Shown: piece after piece, positions 9,216 to 20,803 of the stretch | How the letters are laid out: each line of letters starts with the position of its first letter | Position numbering within the stretch: the first letter of the stretch is position 1 | From: Candidatus Haliotispira prima | GTDB lineage: Bacteria > Spirochaetota > Spirochaetia > SP-2023 | Direction of reading: 5' to 3' | Assembly (NCBI GenBank): GCA_029867005.1 | Contig: CP123443.1 | Location: 1,240,001-1,304,000, forward strand | Length of the DNA stretch: 64,000 bases | The notes under the pieces: model-generated | What the model was told of the DNA's origin: nothing | The model's input: the letters and a program-made list of their open reading frames with translations, nothing else | Databases searched by the model: none | Translations under genes and position numbers: made by a program

Positions 9216-9821
9216 CTATAGCTCCTCGGTTTTAAAGGCAGTATAGCCCTCGTAATAATAGCTGACATCAATACTTTTCATAAAAAGAATTCGGCTATCA
9301 ATCTCATCGGTCAAAGCCCCTTTTAACAAGGCTTTAATTTCAATGTCTTTCACCACACTGCGTTCCATGGCAGAAAGATACTCTTCCTTATCCACCAAAT
9401 TCCAATCCACCACCTGTTTGATCTCTGTTTTTAACATAAGGTCAAGCCAGATGCGGGTGGCCCGGCCATTGCCCTCCCGAAAGGGATGGGCGATGTTCAT
9501 TTCCACATACTTTTCCATAATTTCGTCAAAGCTGCCTTGTGCCATGCGATCAATATGTTCCAATGATTGCTTGAGATACATCATTGGCACAAAACGGAAA
9601 TTGCCCTTGGCGATATTCACCTCACGGATTTTACCCGCAAAGTCATACAAATCTTCAAACAGACAGGCATGGATAAAAGCCAACCCGGCAAAGGTGCCGA
9701 CTTCTGCCTTGGCAATATCGCCCGTATCAAAAAGCCGTTTGGCTTTTTGCTTGCTAATTTTTTCTTCCGCCTTAGCCAACTCCACCTGATTGCTAATGTC
9801 TAATTTATTTTTTAATACCAT
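9216..9821 (-). CDS. fic: Fic-domain AMP transferase inside the type I R-M operon
   Basis: A 201-residue Fic protein expected to transfer AMP (or a related group) from a nucleotide to a target protein. The full active-site motif HPFREGNGR is at residues 112-120, with catalytic His112 and the GNGR phosphate-binding turn. Near the C terminus, Ser187-YYY-Glu191-Gly192 matches the (S/T)xxxE(G/N) inhibitory motif of class III Fic proteins, whose Glu blocks ATP binding. Its start overlaps the end of hsdM by 17 bp and its stop lies 2 nt before hsdS, so it is translated with the R-M genes. Fic/Doc proteins within type I loci are known in other bacteria, but their role there is unsettled. Confidence 0.9.
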   Translation of the reverse strand: MVLKNKLDISNQVELAKAEEKISKQKAKRLFDTGDIAKAEVGTFAGLAFIHACLFEDLYDFAGKIREVNIAKGNFRFVPMMYLKQSLEHIDRMAQGSFDEIMEKYVEMNIAHPFREGNGRATRIWLDLMLKTEIKQVVDWNLVDKEEYLSAMERSVVKDIEIKALLKGALTDEIDSRILFMKSIDVSYYYEGYTAFKTEEL

Positions 9822-11388
9822 CTTGAGGCCCCTCCAAATCCGCCACTATGGCATCAATTTGGCTGCGAAGCTCATTCTGCCGGCCTACAATTCCTTTAAG
9901 ACGGGTGTTGAGTTCTGCAATATCCACCACCTCGCGCTCGTCTTTCGGGGCAATATAGCTGCCGACACTGATGTTGTACTCCTTTTCCTGAATCTCTTTC
10001 CGCTCCACCAGCCGGGAAAAATATTCGTGGGTTTCCCGCTTGGTATAGCAATCCAATATTTTTTTTATATTATCATCATTCAGTTTATTTTTTGCCGAAC
10101 CACGGACAAATTGATTGGTGGCATCAATAAACAGAACCTTGTTCTCCGTTTTATTTTTTTTTATCACCAAGATGCAGGTGGCAATGGTTGTGCCGAAAAA
10201 CAAATCAGTCGGCAACTGGATGACCGCATCCACATAGTTGTTATCCACCAGATATTTTCTGATTTTCTGTTCTGTCCCGCCTCGGTACATCACACCCGGG
10301 AAAGAAACGATGGCCGCCGTCCCATTAGTGGCCAGCCATGACAAGGCATGCATCACAAACGCCAGATCTGCCTTTGATTTTGGGGCCAACACACCCGCCG
10401 GGGTGAAACGCTGATCATTAATAAGAATTGGGTTTCCATCCCCATCCCACTTCGTGGAATAAGGCGGGTTGGAAACAATAGCTTCAAATGGCTCATCGTC
10501 CCAATGCTGCGGGTCGGTTAAGGTATCGCCGTGAGCAATATCAAATTTCTCATAGTTAATGTCGTGCAGGAACATATTAATACGGCAAAGGTTGTAAGTG
10601 GTGATATTGATCTCCTGGCCAAAAAAACCGTTTCTGACGCGGTCTTTACCCAGCACCTTGGCGAATTTCAACAGAAGCGAACCGGAACCACAGGCCGGGT
10701 CATACACCTTATTGACCTCTTTCTTACCTACAACGGTAATGCCTGCCAAAAGCTCGGAGACTTCCTGCGGAGTGAAAAACTCCCCGCCGGACTTCCCCGC
10801 ATTGGCGGCGTACATGGTCATTAAATATTCATACGCATCCCCAAAAAGGTCGATGGAATTATCACCATACGTCCCAATAGGCAGGTCACCGATTGCATCG
10901 AGAAGCTTCACCAGTTTTTTATTTCTGGCCTCAACCGTAGAGCCAAGTTTGTTGCTGTTGACATCAAGGTCATCAAACAGGCCCTTTATGTCATTTTCGC
11001 TGGCTGTGCCATGAGCGGAGGCTTCGATGTCTTGGAAAATCGTTTCGAGTGTTTCGTTTAGGTTCGCTTCACCCCCGGCTCGTTTGCAGACATTTTCAAA
11101 CAATGCACCGGGAGGAATGAAGAAACCTTTTTCCTGGAGGATAGATTCACGGGCAAGCTCTGCTTTGCTCTCGTCTAATGCGGCATAGTCAAAATTGTGT
11201 TCCCCGGCATCTTTTTGCTCCTTGTTCACGTACAAACTCAAATTTTCGGAGATGAAACGATAGAACAGAATCCCGAGGACATATTGCTTAAAATCCCAGC
11301 CGTCAACGCTCCCCCGCAGATCGTTGGCAATCCGCCAGATGGTGGCGTGCAGTGCGGAACGTTCTTGTTCTCTGTTTGTGTCAGCCAT
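9805..11388 (-). CDS. hsdM: Type I restriction-modification DNA methyltransferase subunit
   Basis: An N6-adenine methyltransferase subunit, 527 residues. The N-terminal helical domain ([20 protein letters not shown]) is typical of HsdM. The SAM-binding motif I is DPACGSGS at 230-237 and the catalytic motif IV NPPY at 307-310. It is the first gene of the leftward operon, with AAGGAA ahead of the ATG. Together with HsdS it forms the modification enzyme, and with HsdR the restriction enzyme. Confidence 0.96.
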   Translation of the reverse strand: MADTNREQERSALHATIWRIANDLRGSVDGWDFKQYVLGILFYRFISENLSLYVNKEQKDAGEHNFDYAALDESKAELARESILQEKGFFIPPGALFENVCKRAGGEANLNETLETIFQDIEASAHGTASENDIKGLFDDLDVNSNKLGSTVEARNKKLVKLLDAIGDLPIGTYGDNSIDLFGDAYEYLMTMYAANAGKSGGEFFTPQEVSELLAGITVVGKKEVNKVYDPACGSGSLLLKFAKVLGKDRVRNGFFGQEINITTYNLCRINMFLHDINYEKFDIAHGDTLTDPQHWDDEPFEAIVSNPPYSTKWDGDGNPILINDQRFTPAGVLAPKSKADLAFVMHALSWLATNGTAAIVSFPGVMYRGGTEQKIRKYLVDNNYVDAVIQLPTDLFFGTTIATCILVIKKNKTENKVLFIDATNQFVRGSAKNKLNDDNIKKILDCYTKRETHEYFSRLVERKEIQEKEYNISVGSYIAPKDEREVVDIAELNTRLKGIVGRQNELRSQIDAIVADLEGPQDGIKK

Positions 11389-11547
11389 TGCTTATTCCTT
11401 GCTGTTTTGTTCTTGTTCCCCAATCCGGAGATACTCGGCCCATTCTCTAACGGCCATAGCACCTATCATTGGCCATAGCTTTAAGGACCTTCTCGGGATA
11501 TAGAGGTTGAAAATAGAGAAAAAAGGATGAATACACAAGAGAAATAC

Positions 11548-11590
11548 TTGACATGATACCCCTATAGGGTATATACCCTATAGGGGTATC
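11548..11590 (+). promoter_or_regulatory. Promoter with embedded CsoR-family operator
   Basis: TTGACA at 11548-11553 is followed after 16 bp by TATATA at 11570-11575. Superimposed is a perfect 36-bp palindrome, 11555-11590, made of two inverted 17-bp sites of the form ATACCC-N5-GGGTAT or its one-base variant. TACCC...GGGTA elements are the usual targets of CsoR/CstR-type repressors. A further GGGTAT lies just downstream. Binding would block the -10 box. Confidence 0.85.
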
Positions 11591-11619
11591 AAAAGGGTAT
11601 GATAGGTAGGTAAAACGTT

Positions 11620-11886
11620 ATGCATCCATCACACAAAGAGCACCTGGGCAAACTAAACCGGGTCTCCGGCCAGGTTGAAGCGGTAAAGCGCATGATTGGC
11701 GAAGGACAATACTGCGTCGATATCATGACGCAGATAAAAGCAGCTCGCAGCGCATTAAAGGCTGTCGAGCTTGCCGTACTTGAAACTCATATGAAGTCCT
11801 GCCTTGATCAGGCGTGCCGCAACAGCCCGGATGAACAACATCAAAAGATTGAGGAGATTATCACGCTTCTCAAAAAGTATGAATGA
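11620..11886 (+). CDS. csoR: CsoR/FrmR-family metal-sensing repressor
   Basis: An 88-residue all-helical DUF156 repressor. The ligand set Tyr31-Cys32, His57 and Cys61 has the spacing (25 and 4) of the copper-sensing CsoR trio Cys-His-Cys. CstR persulfide sensors lack the histidine, so copper is the best guess. It sits 30 bp behind the palindromic operator and overlaps the permease start region, so it should repress its own operon and be released by metal. Confidence 0.88.
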   Translation: MHPSHKEHLGKLNRVSGQVEAVKRMIGEGQYCVDIMTQIKAARSALKAVELAVLETHMKSCLDQACRNSPDEQHQKIEEIITLLKKYE

Positions 11887-11897
11887 GGAGGCCGGCC

Positions 11898-13004
11898 ATG
11901 AGACGTAGACCAAGCTGCTGCCATATCGAAGAAGAAAACCCCAAAGCATCTTCATGTCACGGTGACGAAGGGCATGCAGACGCTCGCCATAAGAGGCACT
12001 TTGATACATTGTTTTGGGGCTCTCTCGTTGGGGTTACTATGTTATTTTTGCTTGGCGTTTTCTTGCCGAAGGAGATAGCGGCTTACCCTTGGCTGGAAAT
12101 AATGGCACACATGGTACACCGTATGGTTTATGCTATGTGGTGGGGTGTGGCAATTGGTACGGTGTTCGTGGGACTGCTGTCTAAAATACCGCGTGAGTTT
12201 ATTATGTCGATGCTGGGTCAAGGCGGGACAATCTCCGGGCTGATACGAGCGACAGGTGCCGGCGTTCTTCTGGATTTGTGTTCTCACGGCATTTTAATGG
12301 TGGCGGCCAAACTATATGAACGCGGCGCAAGTGCCGGGCAGGTAATCGCCTTTCTTTTGGCCAGTCCGTGGAATTCATTTTCATTGACACTGGTGCTGAT
12401 TGGCCTTATCGGCTGGAAATGGACGGTAGCCTTTATTGCCCTGTCTATGGCAATCGGGCTGATTACCGGCCGGATATTTGATGGCTTGGTAGCACGTCAA
12501 ATCTTGCCGGCCAATCATAATCAGGTTTCATTGCCTGATAATTTCCAATTCCGGGCAGAAGCTAAAACACGCATAAAAAATACGCGCTTTGATTTCAATT
12601 TCTTCAAAGAGATGCTCATAAGCGGTATCAAAGATTCAAAAATGGTCGTGCGTTGGTTGTTGTTTGGTATCTTGCTCGCGGCTGTATTAAGAGCGGCACT
12701 GGACCCGTCTCGGTTTGAGCAGTTTTTCGGGCCGACATTTATTGGTCTTGCTATTACAGTTTTTGTTGCCACGGTTTTAGAAGTTTGCTCAGAAGGTTCG
12801 ACCCCGATTGCCGCAGATATCCTAACAAGGGCGAAGGCCCCCGGTAACGGTTTTGCTTTTCTCATGGCGGGTGTTGCAACCGACTATACAGAGATTATGA
12901 TCTTGAAGGATGTAACCAAAAGCCGAAAACTGGCTTTCTTCTTGCCTTTAATTACAGTTCCGCAAGTTTTACTCGTGGCCTGGCTCATAAATATTTATGG
13001 ATAA
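11898..13004 (+). CDS. Permease of the ArsP/SO_0444 (Cu/Zn efflux) type
   Basis: A ~368-residue inner-membrane protein with about eight hydrophobic segments. The N terminus is rich in Cys and His (SCCHIEE, SSCHGDEGHAD), plausible metal-binding sites, and the body contains SPWNSFSL and EVCSEGSTPIAADIL typical of this permease family. A start at 11883 would overlap csoR, but GAGGAGG just ahead of the ATG at 11898 favours the latter. Co-transcription with a CsoR-type repressor supports metal export, with Cu and Zn more likely than arsenic. Confidence 0.82.
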   Translation: MRRRPSCCHIEEENPKASSCHGDEGHADARHKRHFDTLFWGSLVGVTMLFLLGVFLPKEIAAYPWLEIMAHMVHRMVYAMWWGVAIGTVFVGLLSKIPREFIMSMLGQGGTISGLIRATGAGVLLDLCSHGILMVAAKLYERGASAGQVIAFLLASPWNSFSLTLVLIGLIGWKWTVAFIALSMAIGLITGRIFDGLVARQILPANHNQVSLPDNFQFRAEAKTRIKNTRFDFNFFKEMLISGIKDSKMVVRWLLFGILLAAVLRAALDPSRFEQFFGPTFIGLAITVFVATVLEVCSEGSTPIAADILTRAKAPGNGFAFLMAGVATDYTEIMILKDVTKSRKLAFFLPLITVPQVLLVAWLINIYG

Positions 13005-13298
13005 TGAACACAGAAAGCATACCGGAAAACCTGCAATCGACTTTATGCAATGGACTTAAGGGGCCTGATTCCGGTTGTCATCAATTTGCGGACCCGGGGG
13101 CATCTTGCCGGCCCCCCCGTATCCGGCTCTCTTGCTTTGCCCTCGATTTGTCCCTGCATTTCTCCCTCTGGCGGCTACAATTTCTGTCACATCAAAACCG
13201 CAACCACTGCGGGGGTCTCGATACTGTTTTGGCAACTAATGGCCAAACAGATCAAAATATTGATTGACTAAATATTATTATCTGTTATTATATTCGAT
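13005..13298 (+). other. Region between the permease and fur, with candidate Fur/PerR box and promoter
   Basis: About 290 bp. Two overlapping open frames flank a C7 run near 13115, but neither looks like a known protein. At the right end TTGACT (13265-13270), 17 bp and TTATAT (13288-13293) form a promoter. It overlaps an AT-rich imperfect palindrome at 13271-13294 (8 of 10 arm positions match), which resembles a PerR box. The -10 box ends 5 nt before the fur ATG and no Shine-Dalgarno is seen, so the mRNA may be leaderless. Confidence 0.4.
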
Positions 13299-15892
<2,594 letters not shown>

Positions 15893-16247
15893 ATTGGGTC
15901 ATTCGTATCTTGTCTGTTACGCTGATTCCCCTCATGGCTTTTAATTACTTTGAAGCTATGGGGGGAAGATTGTAAATGACTGGGATGGTATGCGCATTAA
16001 TGCTATGAACCTTAGCCATAAAATCGGCTAAGGTGTCACTTCTGTTTGCAGACAATTCAAGCTCTGTCCCAAGTGCCTAAATTGAGCCGTAATCATTTTT
16101 TAATGTTACGGCTCCTTTGAATAATTTGAGACCTTTTGCAATTGGGGTCCCATCTGCCATCTCTTGGAATGTTGAATACAAACCAACAATAAAGCCCACA
16201 CATTATTATGATATGGGCCAATTAGCATGTTTTTTAGGCCAAAATTC
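15893..16247. other. Intergenic, no gene; one hairpin
   Basis: About 355 bp between convergent katG and folD. A 9-bp stem (GAGCCGTAA at 16084-16092 with 16106-16114) with a T-rich loop is the only structure noted; it could end either transcript. No coding signal seen. Confidence 0.45.
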
Positions 16248-17246
16248 TTAAATTTCGGCGATCTTGCATTGAATATCCGCCCAATCCAAACCGGGGATGG
16301 CCAGACCGTTTTGAAGACAGGCCGCCTGAATGGTATTATACAGTAGCATGGTGATCGTCATCGGGCCGATGCCGCCGGGAACGGGGGTAATGTAGCCGGC
16401 TTTCGGCAGCACGGCCTCGTAATCAATGTCCCCAACCAAGCGATAACCACGCTTTTTGCCGGAGTCCTCTACCCTATTGACACCGACATCCATCAATACG
16501 GCACCCGGTTTCACCATGTCGGCACGGACCAAACCAGGGTAGCCGGTTGCCGAAATGATAATATCCGAATCCAAACAATGCCGGGCCAAGTCTTTGGTGC
16601 GTGAATTGCACTGCGTCACAGTAGCATCACCCAAGCCCAGGTTGAAGTCTTCCTGTGGCTTTTGGGACAGCAAGTGGCAAATCGGGTTGCCCACTATGTG
16701 ACTGCGCCCAACCACGCAAACATTCTTGCCCCTGACGGCTTCTGTCTTTAGCCCGTAAGCCTTCATCAGTGCCAAAATGCCCATTGGGGTGCACGGCTTT
16801 AGGCCCTCGGGGTGATTGCTAAATAAGTGCCCTTGGCTGGCCAGAGTAAAACCATCCACATCTTTTGCTACCTGAATCGCGTCTATCACCCGGCGTTCTG
16901 CGTCCACACCGTCAGCTGACCACATATCCGGCAGAGGCAGTTGCACCAGTACTCCATTACAATCGGACTGGTTCTGGATCTCTTCCAGCTTTTCCAAACC
17001 GTAAGCCAAGGTGATATCGGCCGGGTAATGGTGGATTCTTCCGGAAATACCGATTTTCTCGGCCGCCTTCTTCTTTCCTGTCACATAAGAGATGCTGGCG
17101 GCAGAATCTCCTATCAGCAGAACATCGAGACCGGGAATGAGCCCGTGTGTGCCTTTTAGCCGGGCCACAATTTCCCCGAGTTGCTCCTGAATCACCGCTG
17201 CGCACTTGCTGCCGTTCAGGATAACCGGACTGTTCGGTTGCGACAT
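16248..17246 (-). CDS. folD: Methylene-tetrahydrofolate dehydrogenase/cyclohydrolase
   Basis: Interconverts methylene-, methenyl- and formyl-tetrahydrofolate. Catalytic region YVTGKKKAAEKIGI, GVLVQLPLP, CTPMGILAL, NADP-site VVGRSHIVGNPI and the C-terminal PGGIGPMTITMLL are all present. The frame opens 24 codons upstream of the chosen start, but GAGAAGGAGA lies just before the ATG at 17246 and the family homology begins there, giving 332 residues. A short insertion (EDFNLGLGDA) precedes the TVTQCNSRT segment. It supplies formyl-THF for fmt at 25 kb. Confidence 0.95.
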   Translation of the reverse strand: MSQPNSPVILNGSKCAAVIQEQLGEIVARLKGTHGLIPGLDVLLIGDSAASISYVTGKKKAAEKIGISGRIHHYPADITLAYGLEKLEEIQNQSDCNGVLVQLPLPDMWSADGVDAERRVIDAIQVAKDVDGFTLASQGHLFSNHPEGLKPCTPMGILALMKAYGLKTEAVRGKNVCVVGRSHIVGNPICHLLSQKPQEDFNLGLGDATVTQCNSRTKDLARHCLDSDIIISATGYPGLVRADMVKPGAVLMDVGVNRVEDSGKKRGYRLVGDIDYEAVLPKAGYITPVPGGIGPMTITMLLYNTIQAACLQNGLAIPGLDWADIQCKIAEI

Positions 17247-17552
17247 AACTGTCTCCTTCTCCTCCATAGTCTCAGGTACTCTCCGGGCAATGCGGGAACA
17301 CCCCGCTTTGCCCGGCATCCGCCGGACATGGAAGCGCAGAGTCTAACGTATAACACGAATATTGTCAGCAAATAGCAAATGAAACTACATTGGAAGCTCA
17401 GGAACCGGAGTCCGTTTCCATCCACGCTCTGTTCATATAAGACGGAACCGGGGCAAAAGATTTCCTTTTTTGTGTATTTCCTTGTCTATGACAGGAAATC
17501 TCGGTACAGTTAGCGTGAGATTCTTTAGTTACATATGAAAGGGGCCTATAAA

Positions 17553-17984
17553 ATGGTATCGACAAAGAATATTTTTGCAAAAGTTGGCTTGGGCATGATG
17601 CTGTTTGTCATGTTGACGTTTCAGGCTTGTAATCTGATCGAGAAACTTGCAGAAGAGGGTCTGCTGGATCCTGTAGCGAATTTGACCGTTACAGACAACG
17701 GTTCCGGGGACGTAGTGTTCAAATGGGATGCCGCCTCAGGCGCGACCTCTGCTGTCTCGTACGCATTGTACGTAGGTAAAGATCGCAAGGCCGTGGCAGA
17801 AAGAAAACCCGAAACACTCCGTGCGAATCTGGATACTCTCGAGTTGAAGGTAAGCTACCCGATCAGTCTGCCTGATTATGTCAGTACCGGTACTGATGCA
17901 GAGAAAACCTATTACTGGGTGGTTGATTCCAGCTACTACGGTGTCAAGGTCATATCTAAGCTTCAATCGTATACAGTCAAGTAA
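17553..17984 (+). CDS. Small lipoprotein, tandem paralogue 1
   Basis: A 143-residue protein with a signal peptide and lipobox (TFQAC, mature Cys near residue 26). The exported part is about 115 residues of beta-rich sequence (NLTVTDNGSGDVVFKWDAAS) resembling a fibronectin type III-like fold. An ATG 18 nt upstream is in frame, but AAAGGGG between the two and alignment with the next gene favour 17553. No function recognised. Ends before a strong terminator. Confidence 0.8.
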   Translation: MVSTKNIFAKVGLGMMLFVMLTFQACNLIEKLAEEGLLDPVANLTVTDNGSGDVVFKWDAASGATSAVSYALYVGKDRKAVAERKPETLRANLDTLELKVSYPISLPDYVSTGTDAEKTYYWVVDSSYYGVKVISKLQSYTVK

Positions 17985-18030
17985 TTTGCCGTAAAATATT
18001 GCGTTTTAAATTTTAGCGCAATTTCTGTAA

Positions 18031-18080
18031 AAGGCCGCCGTCAAACTGATGGAAAATCAGTTTGACGGCGGCCTTTTTTT
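18031..18080 (+). terminator. Terminator of lipoprotein paralogue 1
   Basis: A perfect 20-bp stem beginning AAGGCCGCCGTC, 5-nt loop, followed by seven T. Confidence 0.93.
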
Positions 18081-18300
18081 GTTCAACTTTCTTCGCATCT
18101 CTTACGGCGGATGAAACTATATTTGGGGCGTTAGGAGAACCGGAATAAGGCTCCATCCACTTTCTGTTCATATATAACAAAGAGCCGGAACAAAAGATTT
18201 CCTTTTTGTGGCAATTTTCTTGTTCCGGGCAAGAATGGGTAATATAATAAAGGGGAAATTCTTTCGTTACGTGTTCGTTACGTGTAAAGGGGCCTATCTA

Positions 18301-18732
18301 ATGGTATTGCCAAAAAATATTTTTGCAAGAGTTGTCTTTGGCGGGATGCTGCTTGTCATGTTTGCCTTTCAGGCCTGTAGTATGACAGACGATGATAAAA
18401 AGGAAGATCAGCTAAATCCCGGAACAAATTTGACGGTTACAGATAGCGGCTCCGGGAATGTCGTATTCAAATGGGATGCCGCTTCGGGGGCGACTTCTTC
18501 TGTCTCGTACTCGTTGTACGTAGATAAAGATCGCAAGGCCGTGGCAGAAAAGAAGGCAGAAACACTCCGTGGGAGTCTGAATACGGCTGATCTAAAGGTG
18601 AGTTATTCGATTCTTCTGCCTGATTACAGTAGTACCGGTACCGATGCGGAGAAGACCTACTACTGGTTGGTTACTTCTGCCTACCTTGGTGTCACTACCG
18701 CATCTGAGGTTCAATCACATACGGCAAAATGA
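18301..18732 (+). CDS. Small lipoprotein, tandem paralogue 2
   Basis: A 143-residue lipoprotein nearly collinear with the gene at 17553: shared MV..KNIFA start, lipobox AFQAC, NLTVTDSGSG, VVFKWDAASGATS, STGTDAEKTYYW. Differences are concentrated just after the lipid-anchored Cys (acidic DDDKKED linker) and at the C terminus. The ~150 bp upstream also resemble the region ahead of paralogue 1 (CTCCATCCAC, CTGTTCATATA, CAAAAGATTTCC), so promoter and gene were duplicated together. The ATG is chosen by AAAGGGG and by homology. Confidence 0.8.
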   Translation: MVLPKNIFARVVFGGMLLVMFAFQACSMTDDDKKEDQLNPGTNLTVTDSGSGNVVFKWDAASGATSSVSYSLYVDKDRKAVAEKKAETLRGSLNTADLKVSYSILLPDYSSTGTDAEKTYYWLVTSAYLGVTTASEVQSHTAK

Positions 18733-18787
18733 TTTGTCGCAGAATGCCGTAGAGTATTGCGTTTTTGCCTGTAGTCCGGCTTCCGCA

Positions 18788-18836
18788 AAGGCCGCCGCCG
18801 AATTGGTTCTCCATCTTTTGGCAGCGGCCTTTTTTA
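18788..18836 (+). terminator. Terminator of lipoprotein paralogue 2
   Basis: Stem AAGGCCGCCGCC with GGCAGCGGCCTT (one wobble) followed by a T run; related to the terminator at 18031. Confidence 0.8.
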
Positions 18837-18920
18837 TCCGATCTTCTTATCCAATTCTTCTATTTTTCTTACCGATTTTTATAATTGGTGCAGGCTCTTG
18901 CACTGTTAAGGATGACACTT

Positions 18921-20435
18921 ATGAAATACAGACACCGGATAAATTTTTGCCGCAGGAATATTGGGCATATTTTGCCGATCTTGCTTTTCGTCTCATTCTG
19001 GCAACCGGGCGGTCCGATCACATTAAATGCACAAGAGGATTTCGATGCCAGCAGTTCGGCATCTCTGTCATCGGACGGCGGTTACGGTGCCAATAACAAG
19101 GCCGGCCTGCAAAACTATGACGACCGGGTGGAAGGCTTAGACAATGACGATGGCTATGTCAGTGGTTCTATTAATCTGAACAGCCGGGCCGAGGGCAATT
19201 TGCGCGTGGCCGGACCGGAGACGGAACGGGGCACAACCAATAGTTTGGCCCAGGCCGATGTCCGGTTCCAAGCCACTTTGGGGCAAATCGGCGGCCTGTC
19301 CGTCGGGCTCGGAGCCCGTTGGGACCAAACCCTGGACGGCCCGAATGCCGATAGCTACGATACTCAGGCTGGTGGTACCTACGCCTTGGATCGCGGAGCT
19401 TCAGGGGAAGCCTACGCCTACCTCGGGCACGGCTACATTTGGTTTCGCATGCTGCGTGCCTTGGGTATTGAAGCGACCAAAGACCGCTTTGACATTATGT
19501 TCCGAGCCGGTGCCTTCAGCGCCGGCACCAGTAATGCCCAGAGTGGGGCAAGCGACAGCTACCTGCAACGTCCGGACTTCATCAGTAAAACGACGACGTT
19601 CACAACCCAACTGGATTTTGAAATATCCCCCTATGTGACGGTGCGGGGGCTGGCCGCTTGGTATGAATGGGGTTCCGGTTATAATCGCAGGTCGGCAAAC
19701 AGAACAGCCAGTGAAGAATTTGGGCTCAAAGACTGGAGTGCCGGTGTCCTGCTCAATACCCGGGATTTGTCCAAGACCCACCAACTTAGTGCTTCGCTGA
19801 ACTATACGATGGATGCGGACGACAATCAGGACCAAAGCCTCTCCAGAGTGGTGGCCTTCGACCAACTGGGTAGCAATATCGGTTATCAGTTGAATGTGGA
19901 AGACTTTACGATGGCTCTCTTTTACAATCAGATCCTTAGTGCCGTTTTGCACCGCCCTCAGGGCTCATTTGCGGCTCCGGTCTATTCTTATTCGGCCGGG
20001 ATGGAGCTTGGTTATGGGGATTATATAGGGCTGTTTATTGACCTCCAAGGCAACAACTGGGCCTCTGTACCCGGCCGATTCACGGCGGATAAATTCCGTA
20101 GTACAATGTTCAGTCACCTGCTGGTGAAAGTAAACAGCCGTTTTCTGAGCCCGATACTGGGGCGCAATACGGAACTCTGGCTGGCTACTTCATTTAATTT
20201 TCAGGAAGAGCATTTCCGGAAACGCAGTTCGATAATGGATGGCATCGAGTTTGGTCTGCTCCACAACGTTATCGAATACGGCACCCTCGACATTGCCGTT
20301 AAGCTGGGTTTTACCCTACTGTTTTCCAACGGCACAGACATTACCAATTACCGCTACAATGGCTATGCCTCAGAGAGTATTCTGAACCCGGCGGGCCTTT
20401 TCCTCGGTTTGGCTGCCGGCGGATCGCTACTGTAG
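18921..20435 (+). CDS. Predicted outer-membrane beta-barrel protein
   Basis: A ~504-residue exported protein. From the ATG at 18921 (AAGGA 8 nt upstream) there is a basic start, a hydrophobic core (ILPILLFVSFW) and a likely cleavage near LNAQEDFD. The mature part alternates short polar turns with amphipathic aromatic strands (AYAYLGHGYIWFRM, LAAWYEWGSGYN, YSAGMELGYGDYIGLFIDL), typical of a barrel or porin-like surface protein. No family recognised. It ends with a hydrophobic LGLAAGGSLL rather than the usual terminal Phe. Confidence 0.7.
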   Translation: MKYRHRINFCRRNIGHILPILLFVSFWQPGGPITLNAQEDFDASSSASLSSDGGYGANNKAGLQNYDDRVEGLDNDDGYVSGSINLNSRAEGNLRVAGPETERGTTNSLAQADVRFQATLGQIGGLSVGLGARWDQTLDGPNADSYDTQAGGTYALDRGASGEAYAYLGHGYIWFRMLRALGIEATKDRFDIMFRAGAFSAGTSNAQSGASDSYLQRPDFISKTTTFTTQLDFEISPYVTVRGLAAWYEWGSGYNRRSANRTASEEFGLKDWSAGVLLNTRDLSKTHQLSASLNYTMDADDNQDQSLSRVVAFDQLGSNIGYQLNVEDFTMALFYNQILSAVLHRPQGSFAAPVYSYSAGMELGYGDYIGLFIDLQGNNWASVPGRFTADKFRSTMFSHLLVKVNSRFLSPILGRNTELWLATSFNFQEEHFRKRSSIMDGIEFGLLHNVIEYGTLDIAVKLGFTLLFSNGTDITNYRYNGYASESILNPAGLFLGLAAGGSLL

Positions 20436-20528
20436 TGTCCCCTGCCCCCGGCCCTCCTTGGCCTAATTAACCTGGATGATTTCGACTGTTGCAGCGGAGT
20501 GAAGTACGCGAACACCGTCTAAGCTCCC

Positions 20529-20557
20529 TTGCCAAATGTCCTAAATGAATATACAAT
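20529..20557 (+). promoter_or_regulatory. Cassette promoter, copy A
   Basis: TTGCCA (20529-20534), 17 bp, TACAAT (20552-20557). The same hexamers and spacing precede copies B-G; GT10 has a close variant. Confidence 0.75.
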
Positions 20558-20592
20558 AGGCGAAATGCAAAACATCTTGGAGGAATTTTCTT

Positions 20593-20694
20593 ATGAAACG
20601 TCAAAATGCACTGTTGACTATTGACCGGCCAAACGGTATAATATCCAATATCCAATATCCAATATCCAATATCCAATATCTATACCAAGTCTAG
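20593..20694 (+). CDS. Leader ORF of lipoprotein copy A (start cassette, currently out of frame)
   Basis: 33 codons starting MKRQNALLTIDRPNG, with GGAGG at 20579-20583, 9 nt before the ATG. The frame runs through the heptad array and stops at TAG 20692. It contains an embedded TTGACT-N17-TATAAT promoter-like element overlapping the array start. If one heptad were lost or two gained, it would fuse in frame to the signal peptide of the lipoprotein at 20804. Confidence 0.6.
   Translation: MKRQNALLTIDRPNGIISNIQYPISNIQYLYQV
20640..20680 (+). repeat. Heptanucleotide array (AATATCC), copy A
   Basis: Five exact units plus a sixth with a final C-to-T change. Unit length 7 is not divisible by 3, so copy-number change shifts the downstream frame. 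Confidence 0.95.
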
Positions 20695-20803
20695 AATATA
20701 TATACAGTCAATTTATCTTTTTTTATGGCTAAATAAACCTAAATTTTCTAAAGCCTTTTCCTTTTTTTCCTTTTCCTGTCTTTTTTCCATTCTTCTGATT
20801 CAT

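Noticed and set aside
13004..13271. Two overlapping ORFs after the permease, around a C7 run
   Set aside because: No ribosome binding site fits, composition is not protein-like and no family is recognised. A homopolymer switch cannot be supported.
20467..20676. Minus-strand ORF rich in DIGYWI repeats ahead of lipoprotein copy A
   Set aside because: It is the reverse reading of the heptad array and promoter; similar shadows occur at other array copies.
20640..20680. CRISPR-like short direct repeats
   Set aside because: Units are 7 bp, contiguous and without spacers; they form simple sequence arrays inside coding frames.
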